DNA of 64,000 nucleotides, from assembly GCA_965153355.1 (NCBI GenBank), contig OZ231126.1, forward strand, positions 72,354,001 to 72,418,000, read 5' to 3'. Shown in pieces: positions 1-10,729 of the stretch (the first letter of the stretch is position 1; every line of letters starts with the position of its first letter). The DNA is from Flaccisagitta enflata (taxonomy: Eukaryota; Chaetognatha; Sagittoidea; Aphragmophora). Made by a program: the position numbers and the translations under genes. The notes beneath the pieces are model-generated. The model searched no databases and was not told the DNA's origin. It saw nothing but the letters and a program-made list of their open reading frames with translations.

Positions 1-204
1 TCTTTTGATTTCACTTGTTTTGCTCATAACTTTTGAACAAATCAAGCTAGAAATGCCAGATTGGTCCCATTTGAAAGATTTTTGCAAGATCTTTCAAACT
101 GTCACAAATTTTATGTCAATCCCTTGAAAAACCACCTCTTATTAAGCTGTCAAACATAAGCATTGTCATGGGAATTTCGGAGGATTTTCCCACCATCACT
201 TTTT

Positions 205-604
205 GGGCAGCGGCCCCAAAGGGGCCAATGACCTATGCTTTCACACAGGGCAAATTTCTCCTCCTTCTTCTCCTTCTCCTCCTCTTCGTACCCTCCCCCC
301 CTGCTTTCAGCCTCGAGACCCAAATCCCAGCCTCAAGGCCCAAATCCCAGCCTTGAGGCTCCAATTCCAACCTTGAGGCTCAAATCCCAGTCTCGAGGCT
401 CAAATCTCAGCCAAGAGGCTCAAATCCCTGCCTCTAAGCTCAAATCCCAGCTTCAAGGCCCCGATTCCAGCCTCCAGGCTCAAATAAAAACAGCATAGGT
501 CATCGGCTCCTTCGGGGCCGCTGCCCCTCTCACCATCTCACACCCTCATACACTCACTTAGGGGCAACGGGTACCGCTGACCATCTAACGCTTTTGCGAC
601 TATT
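205..604 (+). mobile_element. R1 element (type I) inserted in the left foldback arm
   Basis: The right arm of the surrounding foldback reads straight through (CCACCATCTCTTTTTTCATGG in its inverse), whereas the left arm is split by about 400 bp here. The insert opens with TTTTGGGCAGCGGCCCC, a hairpin stem, and ATGACCTATG. It then has a pyrimidine tract, nine 20-bp units at 311-490 (CCTTGAGGCTCAAATCCCAG-like), an inverted copy of the opening hairpin at about 495-527, and a tail ending GCTTTTGCGACTATT. The same ends recur at many places in the window. No coding capacity, so it is probably non-autonomous. A target duplication cannot be resolved because the junction is T-rich. Confidence 0.75.
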
Positions 605-845
605 TCATGGTCTCATCCTGTTTTTATATGCATATGCATAGTCTGTTGATTTTTCAAATGGTTAATCTGTCCAACTGTCGACTCATCTGTAAGGGAGATT
701 GTGAAACATTGCAAACCAAGGCTGGATACATGGCTACCCTAGTCGCAAGCGGGTGGGCAGGAGCAGTGCTGGAGAAGGTCACTAGGGCATCTGGGTAGGA
801 AGAATATGCTCAAATAGCAGCTCAAAGGCAGTAAGTGGTCAGCGG

Positions 846-1490
846 TACCCGTGCCCTGCTTGAGGAGTGTGTGATTTAAGTTGAGGGGGAGCAGGCCAGC
901 GGTCCCGAAGGGGATGAAGTCCTGTAGAACACAGGGGGTATCTGTCCATCCGTCTGTTCATCCATCCGTTCGTCCCCCGCCCCATCCTCAGGGCTTTGTC
1001 TCCTTTGGGGCCTATTTGGACCTAAATTCTGCCAAATAACCCAAATCCAAGCATTATGGCCCAAATCCAAGCAAAATGGCCAAAATCTGGTCAGAAATTA
1101 AGTAAAGGTCAAATAAGGGGTCAAAATGGTGGACCTCAGGCCAGGATTGGGGTTCTCCAGCCAGATTTAGGCCAGATTAGGGCCATTTTGCTTGGATTTG
1201 GGCCATAATGCTTGAATTTGGGCCATTTTGCTTAGATTTGGGCCATATTGCTTGGATTTGGGCTATTTGGTAGAATTTGGGTCCAAATAGGCCCCAAAGG
1301 AGACAATGCCCTTAGGATGGAGTGGTGGGGACGGACAGACGTACAGATGGACGGACGTATGCATGGACAGATTCCCCCTGTGTTCTACAGGACTTCGTCT
1401 CCTTCGGGGCCACTGCCCAAAAGCTGAAAAACGCCAAAAAAGTAATAGTCGCAAAAGTGTTAGATGGGTATCGCTGACCACATATTGCCC
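846..1490. mobile_element. R1 element (type II), palindromic
   Basis: The left part (GGTCAGCGGTACCC, then CCGAAGGGGATGAAGTCC and TGTAGAACACAGGGGG) is repeated in inverse at 1366-1490 (CCCCCTGTGTTCTACAGG, CTTCGTCTCCTTCGGGGCC, GGGTATCGCTGACC). The inner arms at 1005-1085 and 1175-1300 (GGCCCAAATCCAAGC-like against GCTTGGATTTGGGCC) are also inverted copies. The whole is a foldback of about 640 bp centred near 1160. Confidence 0.65.
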
Positions 1491-1499
1491 TTGGGTGAC

Positions 1500-1800
1500 C
1501 TGATAAGCCTTAATCCCAGTTCCAAGGCCCAAGTACCAGCTCCAAGGCCCAAAACCAAGCCATGAGGCCAAAATCTCAGCCTGAAGCTTAAATCTCAGCC
1601 CTATGGCTAGAATCTGAGCCTTGAGGTCCTCATTAACCCTTCAGACTATAGAATGCTCCATAATTCCTCTTGAAGCTAAGCATAGGTTAATGGTCTCTTG
1701 GGGGCTGCTGCCCCTTTCATCATCTGATCCCCACATACACCAGCTTGGGAGCATTGAGTACCACTGACCATCTTACGCATTAGAAACTTTTCTGCTTCTT
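1500..1800 (+). repeat. R1 type I fragment
   Basis: Degenerate 20-bp units (AGGCCCAAGTACCAGCTCCA-like) at about 1505-1640 are followed by a diverged right terminal hairpin (GGGGGCTGCTGCCCC) and the tail ending in CCACTGACCATCTTACGC. The left terminus is not recognised. Confidence 0.5.
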
Positions 1801-1916
1801 GAGATCTTAGTTAACTAGTTATCCAAGGATTCCACAAGGTCATTGGTGATTGTAGTTGAGGGAGGGGGCAGGGCAGTGCAGTGGCTCCAAAGGGGTCGAT
1901 GACCTATACTTTCACA

Positions 1917-2610
1917 TTTTTGGGCAGCGGGGATGATGTTCTGTAGAACACAGGGGACTTTTGTTCATTTGTTCGTTCATTTGTTCGTCCGTTTGTCCCC
2001 TCCCAAAACCAGGGCCCTCAGGGCTCAAATCTGGCCTCTAAGACCTCAAATCTAGCCCCTTAGACCTTAAATCCAGCCTCTCAGTTCTCAAATCCAGCGT
2101 CTCAGGCCACAAATCCGGCCTCTCAGGTCTCAAATCTAACCTATCAGGCCTCAAACCTGGCCTCTCAGGCCTCAAATTATGCTCCTCAGGCCTCTAATCC
2201 AAATTTTCAGGGCTCAAACCTGGCCTCTCAGGCCTCAAATTAGGCCTCCAAGGCCTAAAATCAGCTATCTAAGCCTCAATTTATTGCTCTTAGGCTTCAA
2301 ATCAGTCCTCTGTCCTTTCAAGCCTTAATCCAGCTCTTTCAAGCCTCCAGCCAGCCATCTCTAGCCTCCGATTGACGTTCTCAGACCTTACATCAGCCTT
2401 CTTAGACCTCAGTTAAGGCTCTTGAAGACCTTTAGTCAGTATCTCATCCACTTCTTCAGGCAGGACGAAGGAAATCCCCTCTGTGTTCTACAGGACATTG
2501 TCCCCTTCGGGGCCGCTGCCCTGCTTCCCCTCACTCCAGTTCACAATCACTCAAAGCAGGGCAACCAGTATCAATGACCACATATTGCCCTTGGGCGACC
2601 TGTTCCTTCT
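1917..2610 (+). mobile_element. R1 element (type II) with a 20-bp array
   Basis: It begins near GGGCAGCGGGGATGATG and TGTAGAACACAGGGGAC. About twenty 20-bp units (GCCTCTCAGGCCTCAAATCT-like) fill 2015-2440. It closes with CTGTGTTCTACAGGAC, CCTTCGGGGCCGCTGCCC and GGGCGACCTG. Terminal sequences are mutually inverted. The units have drifted strongly in sequence while keeping their length. Confidence 0.6.
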
Positions 2611-3478
2611 CCTTCTCTATCCCCCCTCCCACAACCTCCAGGCCCATATCTCAGCCTCAAGGCCTAACGGTAGCAAAAAAAAAAACGGAACAAAATGTTT
2701 TTTAAAGATTCAAAAGCATCCAATAAGAAAAACATAGCAAAATCCATGACCGTTTGAAAGCTCTGCAAAAGATCTTCAAAATGCGACCATGCTGGCTGTT
2801 CTGTCTTTATTCGTTAAGTAATGAGACAGCAATAAAGAAGAGGTGGTCATGAATGTAAAAGTTGAAGTTGTAGCAGTTGTTCCTCTTTGTTATTTTATAA
2901 AAAAAGATAGAAAAATAATAATTTGAACTTTTTTCTTAGTGTAATTTATAGATTTTTTAATTTTCTTTCATTCTAGACCAATCCCAGATCTGTATCTCAA
3001 ACCGTTTAAAAGTTAGAGCTTGTTAAAGTGAACCACTATTTTTTCAAAACTTTTTATTCAATCTGACCGCAAATTGAATATGGCAATGTTTTTATTCATT
3101 CTTACGCCATTTCTAAACGGATAAAGCTAGAATGACCAGCAACGTCGCATATGAAAGATCTTTTGCAGAGCTTTCAAACGGTCATGGATTTTCTATGGTT
3201 AGAGTCATCACTTTAGCAAAAATCATCAAAACAATTTGTTCCGTTTTTTTTTTTGGGCTACCGTTATATCCCAGCCTTTAGGCCCATAGCCCATGCCTCA
3301 TGGCTTGGTTTTGGGCCTTGGGGCTGGCATTTAGGCCTTGGAACTGGGAATCAGGCTTAACAGGTCGCCCAAGGGCAATATGTGGTCAGCAATACCCATT
3401 AACCTGCTTTGCAACATTGTGAATTGGAGTGAGAGGAAGCAGGGTAGTGGCCCCGAAGGGGACGAAGTCCTGTAGAAA
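2490..3478. repeat. Foldback pair of R1 ends
   Basis: The 2490-2612 arm (ending CACATATTGCCCTTGGGCG) is the reverse complement of 3358-3475 (CGCCCAAGGGCAATATGTG onward to GGGGACGAAGTCCTGTAG). Between the arms are a few 20-bp units and an inserted MITE. The left arm is shared with the preceding R1 element. Confidence 0.6.
2667..3264. mobile_element. Foldback MITE with TA duplication inside an R1 array
   Basis: Termini ACGGTAGC and GCTACCGT continue into inverted arms of over 100 bp (poly-A then CGGAACAAA; AAATCCATGACCGTTTGAAA against its inverse). TA flanks both sides (2665-2666 and 3265-3266). Removing the element and one TA restores GGCCTATATCCCAGCC, a normal piece of the host 20-bp array. 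The central loop contains an R3-like sequence (CAAACCGTTTAAAAGTTAG). No ORF. TA duplication fits Tc1/mariner/pogo-type mobilisation. Confidence 0.7.
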
Positions 3479-3519
3479 CTTTTGTTTGTCGTTCCGTCTG
3501 TCCATCTGTCCATCTGACT

Positions 3520-3790
3520 GTCAGTTCATTCCCCCCAGGCCCTTTCAGGCCTGAAATCTGCCCCCTCAGGCCTAAAATCTACCCAACTTTTAGCCTCAAG
3601 GTTAATTCCCAGCCTCAAGGAGGAGGAGGAGGAGGGGGAGGAGAATTCCCCATACATGTGAAAGCATAGGTCATCGACCGCTTCAGGGCCGCTTCCTTGC
3701 TCCCCCCTCAACTTCAAGCACAACTTACTTAGGCAGGGCACGGATACCCTGACCATCTAACGCTTTTGGAACTATTACTTTTTTGGCGTT
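3520..3790 (+). repeat. R1 type I right-hand part
   Basis: 20-bp units (GGCCTGAAATCTGCCCCCTC-like), a GGA-rich tract at 3620-3643, a terminal hairpin with ATAGGTCATCGACCG, then GGCAGGGCACGGATACCC and a tail CTTTTGGAACTATT. It abuts the right arm of the large foldback. Confidence 0.5.
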
Positions 3791-4245
3791 TTTCAGCTTT
3801 TTGAGCATACTATTCCTACCCAGATGCCCTAGTGACCTCCTCCAGCACTGCTCCTGCCCACCCGCTTGCAACTTAGGTAGTCATGTATCCAGCCTTGTTT
3901 TGCAATGTTTCACAATCTCCCTTACAGATGAATCGACAGTTGGACAGATTAACCATTTGAAAAATCAACAGACTGGCAAAGAGACAAAACCCCTCACAGA
4001 TACACAAGAATGCATATAAAAACAGGATGAGACCATGAAAAAAGAGATGGTGGGAAAATCCTCCGAAATCCCCATGACAATGCTTATGTTTGACAGCTTA
4101 TAAAGAGGTGGATTTTCAAGGAATTGACATAAAATTGGTGACGGTTTGAAAGATCTTGAAAAGTTCTTTTAAATGGGACCAATCTGGCATTTCTAGCTTA
4201 ATTTGTTCAAAAGTTATGAGCAAAACAAGTGAAATCAAGAAAAAA

Positions 4246-4637
4246 GAAGAAAAATTCATAGTCTGGAAAATTGTCCAAAACCTCCATAACATTGCTCATG
4301 TTTGAAAGCTCATAACTTGCTTGTTTTTCAATGGATTCCAAAAACATTGGTGACGGTTGGAAAGATCTTGAAAAGATCTTTCAAATGGGACCAATCTGGC
4401 ATTTCTAACTTAAAGCGTTTAAAAGTTATAAGCAAAACAAGGGACATTGTCCAAAAAAGGGAATGTTTCATGGCCTGTACCAACCACCCAGAAAGAAATG
4501 GGAATTAAAAAAAAGGCGCTCCTGGGATTATTTTGAAACCTTTTGGCATGGATTATGCATGGGCTGGACCACCAGAAACAATGAAAAAAGTGGCAGTTAT
4601 CCTAGTTTAAAGTTAGCGGTGGAGATCCAGAGCAGTG

Positions 4638-4698
<61 letters not shown>

Positions 4699-5100
4699 GG
4701 ATAGACAGAGATGTAGAGATAGTGATAGACAAAGAGAGCGAGAGAGACAAACAGACAGATACACAAACGACAGAGATACAGATAAGTGACTGACAAAATG
4801 ACAGACTGTAAGAAAAACATGAAACAGATGGCTAGACAGGAGAGCACCCCATAAAGAAGAGAGACAGAAATTTAGATACACAGGGAAAGAAAACAGGACG
4901 TCAACCAAACACAAATAGACAAACTACAGACTTCGAAAACGACAGGTAGACAGACAGACTGAGACATGCTGAGTCTAAGGGAATGCAGAGCAGACAGGGC
5001 AGGAAAAACCGTCATGGGAGCCAGAGCTGCAGATAGGGAGACAGTGATACGTGATAGCAGTCTATGAGATCAGACTATGGTCACTATGGTGATCGCAAAC
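4246..5100. repeat. (GA)n/(GACA)n microsatellite and a partial arm copy
   Basis: 4290-4440 repeats part of the foldback arm (GATCTTTCAAATGGGACCAA). 4640-4760 is (GA)n passing into (GACA)n, and scattered GACA-like sequence continues to about 4960. No gene recognised. Confidence 0.7.
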
Positions 5101-5833
5101 TCAGACTAGGTTTTCTTTTTAGTTTTGCACGTTGTTTTTGTATTGATAAAAAAAAACACTTTTTATTGCGATAAAACTTGAAGGTTTTATCTGTAAAACA
5201 AACCTTGTTTCAGCTAGATATCCCAGACCAATTCGTTATAAGATGCGTCTGTCAGGAACGCATATCTATGAGAGGGTCTGCTCGTCGTTACGTCCTTCCG
5301 TCGGTCGTCCTTTTGTCCGTTATACCTCCTTCAAAAATGCAGTTCTTGGCGCTTTTTTGGCTTCGGCGATGTAGCCCACCAAACCAAATATCCTTCAAAT
5401 TTCAATACGTTTTGAGAGCCTCCTTTGCTACTCTGTATGATCGTCCATCATAATAAGTTTGTAACAGACCCTGGTCCAACTCATTTGAAGAACATTTGGA
5501 TTCATTTGTTGATTGCTGTAAGAAGGCGCATCTCTATTCAATGTTCATATTGCAAAGCAAGGATGCCTCTGACCTGTCAATATGATATATCAATATAATG
5601 AAAAAAAAAAAATGTTATCAAAATATCAATATAATAAAAGAATTGCTCTCCACATTGAAGCCCTACAAACCCATTTTTCCCAGCAATCTTTTTTTCTACC
5701 CTCCATTCTCCCTATCCTCCACCTCCTCCTCCTCCTCCTCCTGGCTTTTCGTACTTTTGAAATCCTCCTCATCTTCCCTCACCCTCACCTTCTTTTCCTC
5801 CTCGTCTGCTCATCTTCATCTGTTCATCCTTCT

Positions 5834-5866
<33 letters not shown>

Positions 5867-6084
5867 GCCGCCGTCGATGTCTTCTGCGAGAGTCGACGTG
5901 TGTGGTCCTCAGATCCTTGTTAAGGACTCGTCATCATCTCTCCTCCCGTCGTCGTTTTCATCGTTTTCGTCGTCGTCGTCGTCGTTACGTCATTGTGTTG
6001 TGACAAGATTCCTCAGGTCTTCCCCGACTTCTGAAAAAGCTTTTTTTCTCTTTGCTGTCTCTGTGTCTCTTATTGGCTTTCTGT
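5101..6084. other. Non-genic, pyrimidine-rich sequence
   Basis: 5225-5335 has an R2-like fragment (TATCTATGAGAGGGTCTG followed by GTCCTTCCGTCGGTCGTCC). 5715-5990 is rich in CTC/TCC and GTC triplets, which gives long artefactual ORFs in several frames. No conserved protein motif is seen. Confidence 0.5.
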
Positions 6085-6703
<619 letters not shown>

Positions 6704-6954
6704 ATTTCTTCTCAAAAGCCATCAGCATTTGTTTTCCAATGTGCTTGAATTGAGGGAAAATTGCTCTCTTCTTTTCAATAGAATCTTGTGTTTTCTTTGC
6801 GCTTTTTATTTTCTTTTCTTCCCCCCCCCCCTTCATTCTTTTTTTCTCGCGCACAATTGAAACTGTAGACCTACACTATATCACTATAAAAACCAAAGAC
6901 TTGATCTTCTAGAAGTTATATATTGGTCTTTCAAAAGCGTTAGGAATAAGGCTA

Positions 6955-7872
6955 ATGTCACAATCTCTTTTCTACGCGAGAACCCGACTCACCACCACAT
7001 CGCCAGCGTCAATTCCGTCGGCGCCAGTCTCGTCGGCGCCAGTCTCGTCGGCGTCACTTCCGCCGGCGCCGGTCTCATCGGCGTCACTTCCGTCGGCGTC
7101 ACTTCCGTCGGCGCCAGTCACGTCGGCGTCAATCTCGGCACCACTTATCTCTGTAGTGCCTTTCATTCCTCCGACATCCTTGGCTCTGCCTACACCATTC
7201 TCCTTGTGCGATCCATCTACAGCCGACGAAGCCATCAAAGCTGCGGCCATTGCATCGGCGGAAGCAGTAGGAGAAGCATCGCGTCCATTTACTTCCCCAT
7301 CCTCTCTCACTCAAAACGCAGCCATCAAGGAGGCGACCAACGCTGCTAAGAAGGCAAAGGCAGTGGCAAAATCTGCAACAAAAGCGGCGGCTGCAGCAAA
7401 GGCAGTGGCTACCGCCAAAGAGGAAGAGGCCGAAAACAAGAAAAGAGCTGCAGCCACTGCTGCAGCGGCGCTTCAAAAAGCAAAAGCTAAAGGCTCTTTT
7501 GCAGATTTAGCTAGTGAGCTAAACAATTCATCATCCAATTTCGCCGAACCAAAGAAAAAGAAAGTAGTCAAAGGAAAAGGCGAAGGAGGAATTCTCGTAG
7601 CTGCTCCACGGTCAACAAGGGATTATTGGGACATCTTTGTCTCGAATTTGAATGAGTCTTCGACCGAGGAACAAGTCAAAAGACACGCTCAGTCAAAAGG
7701 TATCGAGGTCAAAGATGTTTTCCTGCTTAAATCGAAAAAACCAGGATCCAAATCGGCCAAAGTTCGCGTGGCCCTCGAGCACAAAAACAAGGCCAAAGAG
7801 GAACATGTATGGCCAATCCATACCTTTGTCCAAGACTGGATTTATAAGCCACGAAAGCAGATTAAAGCATAG
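6955..7872 (+). CDS. LINE ORF1 protein (RRM-like, Ala-rich)
   Basis: 305 aa starting at an ATG. Residues about 18-65 are Ser/Ala/Pro repeats encoded by a 15-bp tandem repeat. Residues about 85-190 are Ala/Lys-rich and helix-forming (AAKKAKAVAKSATKAAAAAK), probably a coiled coil for multimerisation. Residues about 224-300 (DIFVSNLNESSTEEQVKRHA ... VWPIHTFVQDWIYKP) resemble the RRM-like domain of ORF1 proteins of Jockey/CR1-type LINEs, where a WP motif follows the last strand. A basic KKKKVVKGKGKG-like patch near 200 fits nucleic-acid binding. The family role is RNA binding in the retrotransposition particle. The stop lies 10 nt before the likely ORF2 start. Function here is inferred from family and position. 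Confidence 0.75.
   Translation: MSQSLFYARTRLTTTSPASIPSAPVSSAPVSSASLPPAPVSSASLPSASLPSAPVTSASISAPLISVVPFIPPTSLALPTPFSLCDPSTADEAIKAAAIASAEAVGEASRPFTSPSSLTQNAAIKEATNAAKKAKAVAKSATKAAAAAKAVATAKEEEAENKKRAAATAAAALQKAKAKGSFADLASELNNSSSNFAEPKKKKVVKGKGEGGILVAAPRSTRDYWDIFVSNLNESSTEEQVKRHAQSKGIEVKDVFLLKSKKPGSKSAKVRVALEHKNKAKEEHVWPIHTFVQDWIYKPRKQIKA
7018..7140 (+). repeat. 15-bp coding minisatellite in ORF1
   Basis: About eight units of the GGCGCCAGTCTCGTC / GGCGTCACTTCCGTC type. At 15 bp the repeat keeps frame and encodes SAPVS/SASLP pentads. Confidence 0.75.
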
Positions 7873-7882
7873 TGGCCAAATC

Positions 7883-10729
7883 ATGTGCCTCTTTTTCCTG
7901 ATATTTCTCGGTATAGCTTCTACTTTCAACTCACAGACAACGGAAATAGTTGTTGGCTCACACAACCTACACTCTTTCAAGACCTCAGTTGCTTATCACA
8001 AATCATGCCTGAGCACGCACAAGGGTATTTGGTTTGGACAGGAGCTTTGGCTCTCGGAAAAGCAGCTCCCATTGCTTTGTCAACTTGAAACGCAATTCAT
8101 AGCCAGATCTGGCATGGAAAGTTCTATGTCTGGTGGAGTTATGCGGGGCCGTCCCCATGGAGGGGTAAGCATTGCTTGGTCCCCTGAACTCAACAATTGC
8201 GTTCATCCACTTTCAAATTATAAACATAAAAGGGTCGTGGCTGCAGAAATGAAAACCAACGAAAGAAATTTCCTCTTCATTTCAGTATATCTGCCCTTCT
8301 TTGATTCAAGCAAACGAGCAGAATGTATGTCCCAATATATCGAGACTCTAGCAATGATCGAACTTATTGTAACAGAGCACCCATTACACTTAGTCATTAT
8401 AGGTGGAGATCTCAACTGTGAGTTAAAGGGTGACTCGCCTTTTGATCCACTCTGGCAAGACTTCATCGCAAGAAACTCATTTGCATATTGCAGTGATCGT
8501 TTTTCTGGCCCCGGCTACACGTATCATCACACAAGTCTAGGCCACAAAAAATTCAACGACCATTTTTTAGTCAGCAAAACCGCATTGGAATCTGGTGTTT
8601 GCCGTGATTTCAAAATACTAGAAGATGGCGATAACACTTCGGATCACTTGCCAATCACGTTGACAATATCTGCTCAGATTCAGGCTTTTGATACAATCAA
8701 AACGGAAAGCAAGAATGAATCGAAACTTAATTGGAATAAGTTAGATCGTCAACATCTTGAAGCCTATTCAGCTCGGCTGCATGACTATCTTTGCCTAGTA
8801 AATCCGCCACAGCCGTACACTTGTATGGGTGGCTGCCATTGCACTATGGAAGGGTGCCGTCAGAATCTACAGTCTGAGTATGATGCGATTGTACATTGTG
8901 TCAAATTGGCTGATGCGGACTTGCCACGCCAAAAGCCCGGAGTGGAAAGACACTGGTGGACCGAGCAATTGTCCCAATTGAAGCAACAATCCATTGATGC
9001 ACAGCGTCTCTGGATCAGTGAAGGCAGACCCCACTGTGGACCAGCCAATGAGGAAAGAATCCGTGTCAACGCAACTTATAAGCGGGCCATCAGGCAAGCT
9101 CAAATAGCTCCAAATCAAAAGGCATGGAATAAACTCCATTCAGCGATGGAGAGTTGCGAAACAAATGATTTCTGGAGATCCTGGAAGACTTTATATGGAA
9201 ACAATAAAAGTCACTTTGCGCCTGTGGTGAACGGATGCTCCTCAAAAGAGGCCATTGCGGAAGAGTTTAAGAAAAGTTTTCAAGGTAATTCAGAGCCAAA
9301 TAACAAGGACAAAGTAAATGAGCTCAATCTTCGTTTCTCCTCTATGCTCAAAGAATATGAGCGTTCTCACAAGGCATCATGCGAATGTCACTTTCATCAA
9401 ATTTCTCTCAATAATGTCTTTGATGCCATTGCCGGCATGAAAAGAGGCAAATGTGCGGATGATGACGGTCTTAGTACTGAGCACTTTCAAAACGGTCCTG
9501 TTTTACTCTTTCAAAGGCTCAGATATCTTTTTGCAGGCCTGCTAAAACATGGCTTTGTGCCTCGGCAATTCAGATTCGGCTTTATGATACCAATTATAAA
9601 GGACAATCAAGGCAATCCAAGTGACATATCAAATTACCGAGGAATCACCATTTCTCCCATTATTTCGAAGATTTTTGAGCACATTTTAAAGTCTACTTTT
9701 TGCGATCATCTCTCTACTTCCATTCATCAATACGGTTTCAAGAAAAGGAGCTCCACCTCCCATGCTCTATTTTGTCTAAAGGAAACTGTATCTTACTACA
9801 TCAACAACGGAAGCAAAGTACATTGTTCTTTTCTCGACGCGAGCAAAGCCTTTGATAGGCTCGTCCATTCGGGCCTATTTATTAAGTTGATGGAAAAGAA
9901 AGTTCCAAAAATTTTCCTGGACATCATCATGACGTGGCATGATGGTCTCTTCTGTCGCGTAAAATGGGACAATTGCTTCAGCGATTGGTTCATTATCTCA
10001 GCAGGCGTCCGTCAAGGCGGAGTACTCTCGCCAGACTTATATTGCCTCTATGTGGATGACCTTCTTCACATATTGCAATCATTGAACATCGGTTGTCACG
10101 TTAAAGGTCTATTTGCAGCTGCGTTGTTCTACGCCGACGACATGGCGATTCTTGCACCATCAGTCAAGGGCCTTCAGAGACTACTAGATGCATGTGTCAG
10201 TTACTGTGCGGATTGGGACATAAAACTCAACTCAAAGAAATCAAAAAACATGGTTTTTGGAGCTCGCATGAATCCAAAGTTTTGCGTGAAACTCGATGGT
10301 GATGAATTACCATGGGAGTCATCCTGCAAGTATCTCGGAATCACGCTTAAATCTGGTCCCACTTTCAGTTGTTGCGTCAAAGAGACTCTAGGCAAATTCT
10401 ACCGAGCACTGAACTCAATTCTACGAATCGACGGGCGCTCAGATGACATGGTGATGCTTCGTCTTCTCGAAGCGCATTGCCTCCCCATTCTCTCATATGG
10501 AATCGAAGTGGTCAATGTCACGGATCGCGATGATAAGCGTCACATGAGAGTAGCCTACAACGCCATCTATCGCAAGATGTTTGGCTACAGTTATCGCGAG
10601 AGTGTGACTTTACTGCAACACTCTTTGGGTCGCAAAACTTGGGAAGAGTACGTGGAAGACAGAGTCAACTCTTTTCATTTGCGTCTTCATCGCTGCCCTC
10701 GACATTCAACTGTATTTGCTTTCATTTGA
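7883..10729 (+). CDS. LINE ORF2: AP endonuclease and reverse transcriptase
   Basis: About 948 aa from the ATG at 7883. The same frame is open upstream to 7652, but that part overlaps ORF1, so 7883 is preferred. Endonuclease: SHNLHSF, a QELWL glutamate, a GGDLNCEL Asp/Asn motif, and terminal SDHLPI, all as in APE-type LINE nucleases. Reverse transcriptase: YRGITISPIISKIFE, FLDASKAFD, GVRQGGVLSPDLY, catalytic FYADDMAIL (Asp about 752-753), KKSKNMVFG and YLGITL. The C-terminal part has Cys and His but no clear RNase H. It makes the nick and primes cDNA synthesis from it (target-primed reverse transcription). All catalytic motifs are intact. The 10-nt spacing from ORF1 suggests termination-reinitiation. 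Confidence 0.92.
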   Translation: MCLFFLIFLGIASTFNSQTTEIVVGSHNLHSFKTSVAYHKSCLSTHKGIWFGQELWLSEKQLPLLCQLETQFIARSGMESSMSGGVMRGRPHGGVSIAWSPELNNCVHPLSNYKHKRVVAAEMKTNERNFLFISVYLPFFDSSKRAECMSQYIETLAMIELIVTEHPLHLVIIGGDLNCELKGDSPFDPLWQDFIARNSFAYCSDRFSGPGYTYHHTSLGHKKFNDHFLVSKTALESGVCRDFKILEDGDNTSDHLPITLTISAQIQAFDTIKTESKNESKLNWNKLDRQHLEAYSARLHDYLCLVNPPQPYTCMGGCHCTMEGCRQNLQSEYDAIVHCVKLADADLPRQKPGVERHWWTEQLSQLKQQSIDAQRLWISEGRPHCGPANEERIRVNATYKRAIRQAQIAPNQKAWNKLHSAMESCETNDFWRSWKTLYGNNKSHFAPVVNGCSSKEAIAEEFKKSFQGNSEPNNKDKVNELNLRFSSMLKEYERSHKASCECHFHQISLNNVFDAIAGMKRGKCADDDGLSTEHFQNGPVLLFQRLRYLFAGLLKHGFVPRQFRFGFMIPIIKDNQGNPSDISNYRGITISPIISKIFEHILKSTFCDHLSTSIHQYGFKKRSSTSHALFCLKETVSYYINNGSKVHCSFLDASKAFDRLVHSGLFIKLMEKKVPKIFLDIIMTWHDGLFCRVKWDNCFSDWFIISAGVRQGGVLSPDLYCLYVDDLLHILQSLNIGCHVKGLFAAALFYADDMAILAPSVKGLQRLLDACVSYCADWDIKLNSKKSKNMVFGARMNPKFCVKLDGDELPWESSCKYLGITLKSGPTFSCCVKETLGKFYRALNSILRIDGRSDDMVMLRLLEAHCLPILSYGIEVVNVTDRDDKRHMRVAYNAIYRKMFGYSYRESVTLLQHSLGRKTWEEYVEDRVNSFHLRLHRCPRHSTVFAFI

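Larger units (their letters stand above)
1..4245. repeat. 4.2-kb interrupted foldback with nested inverted repeats
   Basis: Positions 1-205 and 603-795 are matched, in reverse complement, by 3806-4245. For example, the stretch around TGCCAGATTGGTCCCATTTG near 55 returns inverted near 4185, and GGTCTCATCCTG near 610 returns inverted near 4030. Between these arms lie further inverted pairs (846-1490, 2490-3478, 2667-3264), so the locus is symmetric at several levels. A partial third copy of the outer arm follows at 4290-4440. No gene is seen inside. It could be one large foldback transposon hit by others, or an inverted duplication. Confidence 0.75.

Noticed and set aside
7652-7882. Upstream extension of LINE ORF2
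   Set aside because: It overlaps ORF1 and lacks endonuclease residues; the ATG at 7883 after the ORF1 stop fits better.
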